A DNA stretch of 15,971 nt from Flavobacterium psychrophilum (GTDB lineage: Bacteria; Bacteroidota; Bacteroidia; Flavobacteriales; Flavobacteriaceae). Below, one piece after another: positions 12,247-15,971 of the stretch. Within the stretch, counting starts at the first letter, position 1. Each line of letters begins with the position of its first letter. Position numbers and translations under genes: made by a program. Below the pieces are notes generated by a model that searched no databases, had not been told where the DNA came from, and saw only the letters and a list, made by a program, of their open reading frames with translations. The stretch is from assembly GCA_943325515.2 (NCBI GenBank), contig CALPPS020000059.1, forward strand, positions 1 through 15,971, written 5' to 3'.

Positions 12247-13581
12247 ATGAACATAACAAGAAATAATGTAGACGCATTAAATGCTGTAATTACAATTGAA
12301 GTAGCCAAATCAGATTACGCAGAAAAAGTACAAAAAAAATTAGCAGATTACAGAAAAAATGCTGCTATTCCTGGTTTTAGAAAAGGAGCAGTGCCAATGA
12401 GTCTGATTCAAAAACAATATGGTAAAGCGGTTTTGTTAGAAGAAGTAAACAAATTGTTACAAGATAATTTGAACAACTATTTAGTTGCCGAAAAATTAGA
12501 TATTCTTGGAAATCCATTACCAAAAGTAACGGAAGATTTCAATTGGGATGTTGAAGAGTATAAATTTGAATTCGAATTAGGATTAACTCCAGAGTTTAAT
12601 GTTGACTTAGCGGCAAAAAATAATTTGTTACAATATAAAATTGTTGCCGACGACAAAATGTTAAAAGACCAAATTGCTCGTATCCAAAAACAATACGGAA
12701 AACTAATTGCCAAAGATACAGTAGAAGAAGGAAACGATGTTTCAGGAATTTTTGCCAATGAAGATAAAGGAATAAATAACAGAACAACCTTATCATTAGA
12801 CGTTTTTGCAGACAAGAAAACTGTGAAATCTTTCATCGGAAAAAAAGTGGGAGAAGTTATAACTCTAAAAACTAAAGGATTATTTGATGATGATCACAAA
12901 TTAATGGATTTCTTAGCCGTTGGGCATGATGACGTTCACGGATTAGACATTGAAGTAACTTTTACTATCGATGAAGTAACCACTCACGAACCAGCAACTT
13001 TAGACCAAGAGTTATTTGATAAATTATTTGGACCAAAAGCTGTTACTTCTGTGGAGGAGTTAAAAGCAAAAATCAAAGAAGATGCTGAAAAACAATTTAC
13101 ACAACAATCAGATCAAAAATTCTTAAACGATGTTACCGAGTTTTTAATTGCTTCTACTAAATTTGAATTACCGGCTCAATTCTTAAAAAAATGGATACAA
13201 ACTGCAGGAGAAAACCCACTATCTCCAGAAGATGCTGAAGCAGAATATGCCAAATCTGAAAACGGTTTGCGTTACCAATTAATAGAAGGAAAAATTATAG
13301 CTGAAAACAATTTACAAATCACATTCGAGGATTTGAAATCCTATACTTCAGAAGTAATTAAAAAACAGATGGCACAATTTGGTCAAATGAATCCTACTGA
13401 TGAAGACGTGCAAGGAATTGTAGCGCGTGTAATGTCTAACCAAGATGAAGTAAAACGTTTGTCAGAGCAAGTAATGAATGAAAAAATGCTGAACTTGTTT
13501 AAAGACAAAGTAAAAGCAAAATCAAAAGAGGTTTCTTATGATGATTTCATCAAAGCGATGTATGGCGAATTAAAACACTAA
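12247..13581 (+). CDS. tig: Trigger factor (ribosome-associated chaperone)
   Basis: 444 aa. It docks at the ribosomal tunnel exit and shields nascent chains. The N-terminal ribosome-binding domain (about 1-115) carries the tail signature G-F-R-K-G-A-V-P at 43-50. The middle region (about 150-240) sits where the FKBP-type prolyl isomerase domain belongs, but the usual P-G-F-E active-site segment is not visible and the region is divergent, so isomerase activity is doubtful. The C-terminal chaperone domain (about 250-444) is helical and highly charged. The ATG follows a candidate promoter, and a hairpin with T5 follows the stop by 28 nt. The tig-clpP-clpX order is widely conserved and links folding with degradation. 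Confidence 0.95.
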   Translation: MNITRNNVDALNAVITIEVAKSDYAEKVQKKLADYRKNAAIPGFRKGAVPMSLIQKQYGKAVLLEEVNKLLQDNLNNYLVAEKLDILGNPLPKVTEDFNWDVEEYKFEFELGLTPEFNVDLAAKNNLLQYKIVADDKMLKDQIARIQKQYGKLIAKDTVEEGNDVSGIFANEDKGINNRTTLSLDVFADKKTVKSFIGKKVGEVITLKTKGLFDDDHKLMDFLAVGHDDVHGLDIEVTFTIDEVTTHEPATLDQELFDKLFGPKAVTSVEELKAKIKEDAEKQFTQQSDQKFLNDVTEFLIASTKFELPAQFLKKWIQTAGENPLSPEDAEAEYAKSENGLRYQLIEGKIIAENNLQITFEDLKSYTSEVIKKQMAQFGQMNPTDEDVQGIVARVMSNQDEVKRLSEQVMNEKMLNLFKDKVKAKSKEVSYDDFIKAMYGELKH

Positions 13582-13601
13582 TTTTTTAACCATTATTTTA
13601 T

Positions 13602-13609
13602 TATATTTG
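13602..13609 (+). promoter_or_regulatory. Isolated -7-like box before the tig terminator (TATATTTG)
   Basis: TATATTTG at 13602-13609 matches TAnnTTTG but directly abuts the tig terminator hairpin and has no TTG at the expected distance. If active it would give clpP a leader of about 250 nt that includes the terminator and the nested hairpins. Probably fortuitous in A/T-rich DNA, but recorded because I see no better clpP promoter. Confidence 0.25.
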
Positions 13610-13635
13610 AGCGTCAAAGTAATTTGGCGCTTTTT
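13610..13635 (+). terminator. Rho-independent terminator of tig
   Basis: AGCGTCAAA (13610-13618) pairs with TTTGGCGCT (13623-13631) through eight Watson-Crick pairs and one T-G wobble around a GTAA loop. The stem runs into T5 (13631-13635). It lies 28 nt after the tig stop. Confidence 0.82.
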
Positions 13636-13636
13636 C

Positions 13637-13743
13637 ATTCTGAACTTGTTTCAGAATCTTCTGAAGCCTTGCCTGCCGGTAATTAGGTAATCCCGCTTTC
13701 CACGCTACAAGGTAGCTAGTTGCAATCGGGGCTAGGATTCTGA
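13637..13743 (+). repeat. Three-tier nested hairpin element in the tig-clpP spacer
   Basis: Outer arms TCAGAATC (13651-13658) and GATTCTGA (13736-13743) are exact complements. Middle arms CCCGCTT (13692-13698) and AATCGGG (13724-13730) pair with one mismatch. Inner arms GCTAC (13704-13708) and GTAGC (13712-13716) close a 3-nt loop. A third copy of the outer word, ATTCTGA at 13637-13643, can pair instead with TCAGAAT at 13651-13657. The segment is visibly richer in G+C than its surroundings and codes for nothing. It resembles intergenic repeats I associate with Flavobacterium genomes, so a repeat element or small structured RNA is likelier than unique regulatory DNA. Confidence 0.6.
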
Positions 13744-13826
13744 TTGAGCGACACATTGTCACTTTTAAAAGAAGGCACGGACTTTGACTAGAACTAAACA
13801 GATGTAAAGTTTACAGCCAACAACAT

Positions 13827-13856
13827 TAAACTTTTTAACTTATAAACTTTTTAACT
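13827..13856 (+). repeat. 14-bp direct repeat just upstream of clpP
   Basis: TAAACTTTTTAACT occurs exactly at 13827-13840 and 13843-13856 (16-bp period), ending 11 nt before the clpP ATG. A short palindrome, TGTAAA-G-TTTACA, lies nearby at 13803-13815. Low-complexity word duplication; a regulatory role is possible but unproven. Confidence 0.7.
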
Positions 13857-13867
13857 AAAATTTTAAA

Positions 13868-14554
13868 ATGGATTACGGAAAAGACCCAAGAGCTACGTTT
13901 GAAATGGCGAAGCAATTTAAAAAATTTGCCACCAAAAAACATGGTGTAAATAGCATGTATTACGATAAAATTGTAAGTAGCATGACGCCTTATATTATTG
14001 AAGAGCGACAAATGAATATATCACAATTAGATGTGTTTTCTCGTTTGATGATGGATAGAATAATCTTCATGGGAACAGGAGTTGATGATTATATGGCCAA
14101 TATCATTCAAGCGCAATTGTTGTTCTTAGAAAGTGTTGATGCTTCAAAAGACATTCAAATCTATATTAACTCTCCAGGAGGAAGTGTTTATGCAGGATTA
14201 GGGATTTATGATACCATGCAATACATAAAACCAGACGTAGCTACAATTTGCACTGGAATGGCAGCATCAATGGGTGCTGTGTTATTATGTGCTGGAGCAG
14301 CTGGGAAACGTTCAGCGTTACCTCATTCAAGAGTTATGATTCACCAACCTTCAGGCGGTGCATCAGGTGTTGCCACCGATATGGAAATCAACTTAAAAGA
14401 AATGTTGAAACTGAAAGATGAATTGTACCAAATCATTTCACACCATTCTGGACAAACTTTTGATAAAGTACACAAAGATTCTGAGCGTGATTATTGGATG
14501 ATTGCTGATGAAGCCAAAGAATACGGAATGATTGATGAAGTGTTAAGAAGATAA
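13868..14554 (+). CDS. clpP: ATP-dependent Clp protease proteolytic subunit
   Basis: 228 aa. It forms the tetradecameric serine-protease chamber that degrades substrates unfolded by ClpX. The catalytic triad is S134 in G-M-A-A-S-M-G, H159 in R-V-M-I-H-Q-P, and D208 in S-E-R-D-Y-W-M. The oxyanion and fold segment I-N-S-P-G-G-S-V-Y-A-G-L lies at 100-111, and the hydrophobic docking-surface residues in L-F-L-E and I-Y-I-N are in place. The N-terminal part before the I-I-E-E-R-Q segment is about 40 residues, longer than in E. coli ClpP; some of it may be a propeptide. The ATG at 13868 is the only reasonable start after the intergenic repeats. clpX follows after an 86-nt gap. Confidence 0.97.
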   Translation: MDYGKDPRATFEMAKQFKKFATKKHGVNSMYYDKIVSSMTPYIIEERQMNISQLDVFSRLMMDRIIFMGTGVDDYMANIIQAQLLFLESVDASKDIQIYINSPGGSVYAGLGIYDTMQYIKPDVATICTGMAASMGAVLLCAGAAGKRSALPHSRVMIHQPSGGASGVATDMEINLKEMLKLKDELYQIISHHSGQTFDKVHKDSERDYWMIADEAKEYGMIDEVLRR

Positions 14555-14565
14555 AAATAGTTGTC

Positions 14566-14632
14566 GGTTGTTAGTTGATAGTTGTTGGTTTTGTACCATT
14601 CTCCGTCAACCATCAACCATCAACTGTCAACC
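14566..14632 (+). repeat. Imperfect 25-nt-armed inverted repeat between clpP and clpX
   Basis: 14566-14590 and 14608-14632 are inverted copies with 21 of 25 positions matching, plus a possible G-U pair, around a 17-nt loop. Both arms are built of GTTG/CAAC words (GGTTG..AGTTGAT.GTTG.TGGTT and its complement). It ends 8 nt before the clpX ATG, and no T tract follows. It looks like a palindromic intergenic repeat and could affect clpX translation or stabilise the clpP mRNA 3' end. Confidence 0.75.
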
Positions 14633-14640
14633 AAATAAAA

Positions 14641-15873
14641 ATGGCAAAACAAGTTTTAGAATGTTCCTTTTGTGGAAGAAAAAAACCAGAAACCAATTTA
14701 TTGATTGCTGGGATAAATGCGCATGTTTGTGATAGATGTATTGAGCAAGCTCATGGCATTGTGATTGAAGAGTTAAAAGGAAATAATTCGGTAAAGCAAA
14801 CCACTGATTTAGTCTTGAAAAAACCAAAAGAAATCAGAGCTTTCCTAGATCAATATGTTATCGGGCAAGACCAAACCAAAAAAGTAATGTCAGTTGCCGT
14901 TTACAATCACTACAAACGATTGATGCAATTGCAGCACGAAGAAGATGTTGAAATTGAAAAATCAAACATCATTATGGTAGGTCAAACTGGCACCGGAAAA
15001 ACCTTGGTGGCCAAAACGATTGCTCGTATGCTCGAAGTGCCATTAGCCATTGTTGATGCAACAGTTTTAACCGAAGCTGGCTATGTTGGAGAAGATGTAG
15101 AAAGTATTTTGACCAGATTGTTACAAGCTGCAGATTATGATTTGTCGAAAGCCGAAAGAGGAATCGTTTTCATTGACGAAATTGATAAAATTGCTCGTAA
15201 AAGTGACAATCCATCCATAACTCGAGATGTTTCTGGAGAAGGCGTGCAACAAGCACTTTTAAAATTATTAGAAGGAACAGTGGTGAATGTGCCGCCAAAA
15301 GGAGGAAGAAAGCATCCAGATCAAAAATTTATAGAAGTCAATACTAAAGATATTTTATTTATAGCTGGTGGTGCTTTTGACGGTATTGAAAGAATTATTT
15401 CTAAACGATTAAACCGTCAAGCTATTGGGTATTCGACTTCTCAAAACGCGGAAGGAATAGATAAAAATAATTTATTGCAATATGTAATTCCAAAAGACAT
15501 TAAAGACTTTGGGTTAATCCCTGAAATCATTGGTCGTTTACCGGTTTTAACTCACATGGACCCATTAGATAAGGAAACATTAAGAGCCATTCTAACAGAA
15601 CCAAAAAATGCTTTGATCAAGCAGTATGAAAAGTTGTTTGGCATGGATGAAGTAAAATTCACTATATCCAATGACGCTTTGGATTATATAGTTGACAAAG
15701 CCTTAGAGTATAAATTGGGTGCTAGAGGTTTGCGTTCGCTTTGCGAAGCGATATTAACCGATGCCATGTATGATTTGCCAAGTTCAGATGAAAAAACACT
15801 TCATGTTGATAAAGATTATACTCACGATGCGTTGACCAAAAATTTATTAAAAAGGTTAGAATTAGCTTCGTAA
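14641..15873 (+). CDS. clpX: ATP-dependent Clp protease ATP-binding subunit ClpX
   Basis: 410 aa from the ATG at 14641. The in-frame extension to 14575 only translates the intergenic inverted repeat. ClpX is a AAA+ unfoldase hexamer that feeds ClpP. The N-terminal zinc-binding domain has C8, C11, C30 and C33. Walker A is G-Q-T-G-T-G-K-T at 114-121. The pore-1 loop G-Y-V-G is at 147-150. Walker B is I-V-F-I-D-E at 175-180, the R-K-H loop is at 223-225, and sensor 2 is G-A-R-G-L-R near the C-terminus. The ClpP-docking tripeptide usually written I-G-F appears as I-G-Y at 262-264, probably a lineage variant. A strong terminator follows, so it ends the tig-clpP-clpX group. Confidence 0.97.
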   Translation: MAKQVLECSFCGRKKPETNLLIAGINAHVCDRCIEQAHGIVIEELKGNNSVKQTTDLVLKKPKEIRAFLDQYVIGQDQTKKVMSVAVYNHYKRLMQLQHEEDVEIEKSNIIMVGQTGTGKTLVAKTIARMLEVPLAIVDATVLTEAGYVGEDVESILTRLLQAADYDLSKAERGIVFIDEIDKIARKSDNPSITRDVSGEGVQQALLKLLEGTVVNVPPKGGRKHPDQKFIEVNTKDILFIAGGAFDGIERIISKRLNRQAIGYSTSQNAEGIDKNNLLQYVIPKDIKDFGLIPEIIGRLPVLTHMDPLDKETLRAILTEPKNALIKQYEKLFGMDEVKFTISNDALDYIVDKALEYKLGARGLRSLCEAILTDAMYDLPSSDEKTLHVDKDYTHDALTKNLLKRLELAS

Positions 15874-15898
15874 ACCATTTCAAGCTCAATTAAAAGTC

Positions 15899-15936
15899 AA
15901 ATAAAGCTCAAAAACACACGTTTTTGAGCTTTATTT
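15899..15936 (+). terminator. Terminator hairpin after clpX (17-bp perfect stem)
   Basis: 15899-15915 and 15920-15936 are exact reverse complements (17 bp, core AAAGCTCAAAAAC) around an ACAC loop. The stem is A-rich on the left and T-rich on the right, so it can act in both directions. It lies 25 nt after the clpX stop. Confidence 0.88.
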
Positions 15937-15938
15937 AT

Positions 15939-15946
15939 TAAATTTG
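15939..15946 (+). promoter_or_regulatory. Possible -7 box for a gene beyond the window (TAAATTTG)
   Basis: TAAATTTG matches TAnnTTTG just after the clpX terminator. The nearest TTTG upstream is only 12 nt away, inside the hairpin, so the promoter is incomplete by consensus. No downstream gene is visible in the window. Confidence 0.25.
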
Positions 15947-15971
15947 TGAACTCAAAGTAGTTGTGTGTAAA

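Noticed and set aside
12477..12836. 119-codon minus-strand open frame inside tig
   Set aside because: It lies wholly within the strongly supported tig gene, and its composition is that of an antisense shadow.
14575..14640. 22-residue N-terminal extension of ClpX
   Set aside because: It translates the intergenic inverted repeat; ClpX normally begins just before the zinc-binding cysteines, as from 14641.
1..15971. CRISPR array, tRNA/rRNA genes, transposase or toxin-antitoxin pair
   Set aside because: I saw no regularly spaced direct repeats with variable spacers, no cloverleaf-like or rRNA sequence, and no matching protein families.

Overview
The window looks like a chromosomal segment of a Flavobacterium-like member of the Bacteroidota. 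The evidence is strong A+T richness, a type IX secretion (T9SS) type B sorting domain followed by a PorP/SprF protein, a DUF6089-like protein beside uppS, promoter boxes of the Bacteroidota form TAnnTTTG, and weak or absent Shine-Dalgarno sites. Almost every gene belongs to a recognisable core family. I see no prophage, transposase, CRISPR array, tRNA or rRNA.

Layout. (1) 1-1724, plus strand: the 3' end of a secreted/gliding-type protein with a T9SS type B sorting domain, then a PorP/SprF outer-membrane protein, a terminator-like hairpin and a gamma-carbonic-anhydrase-family hexapeptide protein. (2) 1726-9957, minus strand, read right to left: a CBS-domain protein and NAD kinase (3-nt gap); then a DUF6089-like outer-membrane protein, undecaprenyl diphosphate synthase (uppS), bamA and two OmpH/Skp-like periplasmic chaperones; then, after a strong terminator, glutamate racemase (murI). 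(3) 10161-15873, plus strand: pdxJ, an alpha/beta hydrolase, a small four-helix membrane protein, trigger factor (tig), clpP and clpX, closed by a 17-bp perfect terminator hairpin.

How the genes fit together. The uppS-bamA-ompH-ompH block is an envelope-biogenesis cluster: lipid carrier synthesis, outer-membrane protein insertion, and periplasmic chaperones that deliver barrels to BamA. It is a shortened form of the uppS...bamA-skp order of proteobacteria. murI adds D-glutamate for peptidoglycan. tig-clpP-clpX is the widespread protein-quality-control order. pdxJ and nadK supply cofactors.

The less ordinary content is between the genes. The plus-strand half has a different repeat or palindrome in nearly every gap: a 107-nt structured segment before pdxJ, a perfect 14-bp tandem duplication before the hydrolase, an eroded inverted repeat before the small membrane protein, a palindrome interlocked with the predicted tig promoter, a three-tier nested hairpin plus a 14-bp repeat before clpP, and a 25-nt-armed imperfect hairpin touching the clpX start codon. 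Several longest-ORF starts (gamma-CA, hydrolase, DUF6089 protein, clpX, bamA) are too far upstream and run through these elements or neighbouring genes; I give revised starts. I found no convincing new multi-gene system. The best leads are the pdxJ leader, the tig-clpP spacer element and the tig promoter palindrome.
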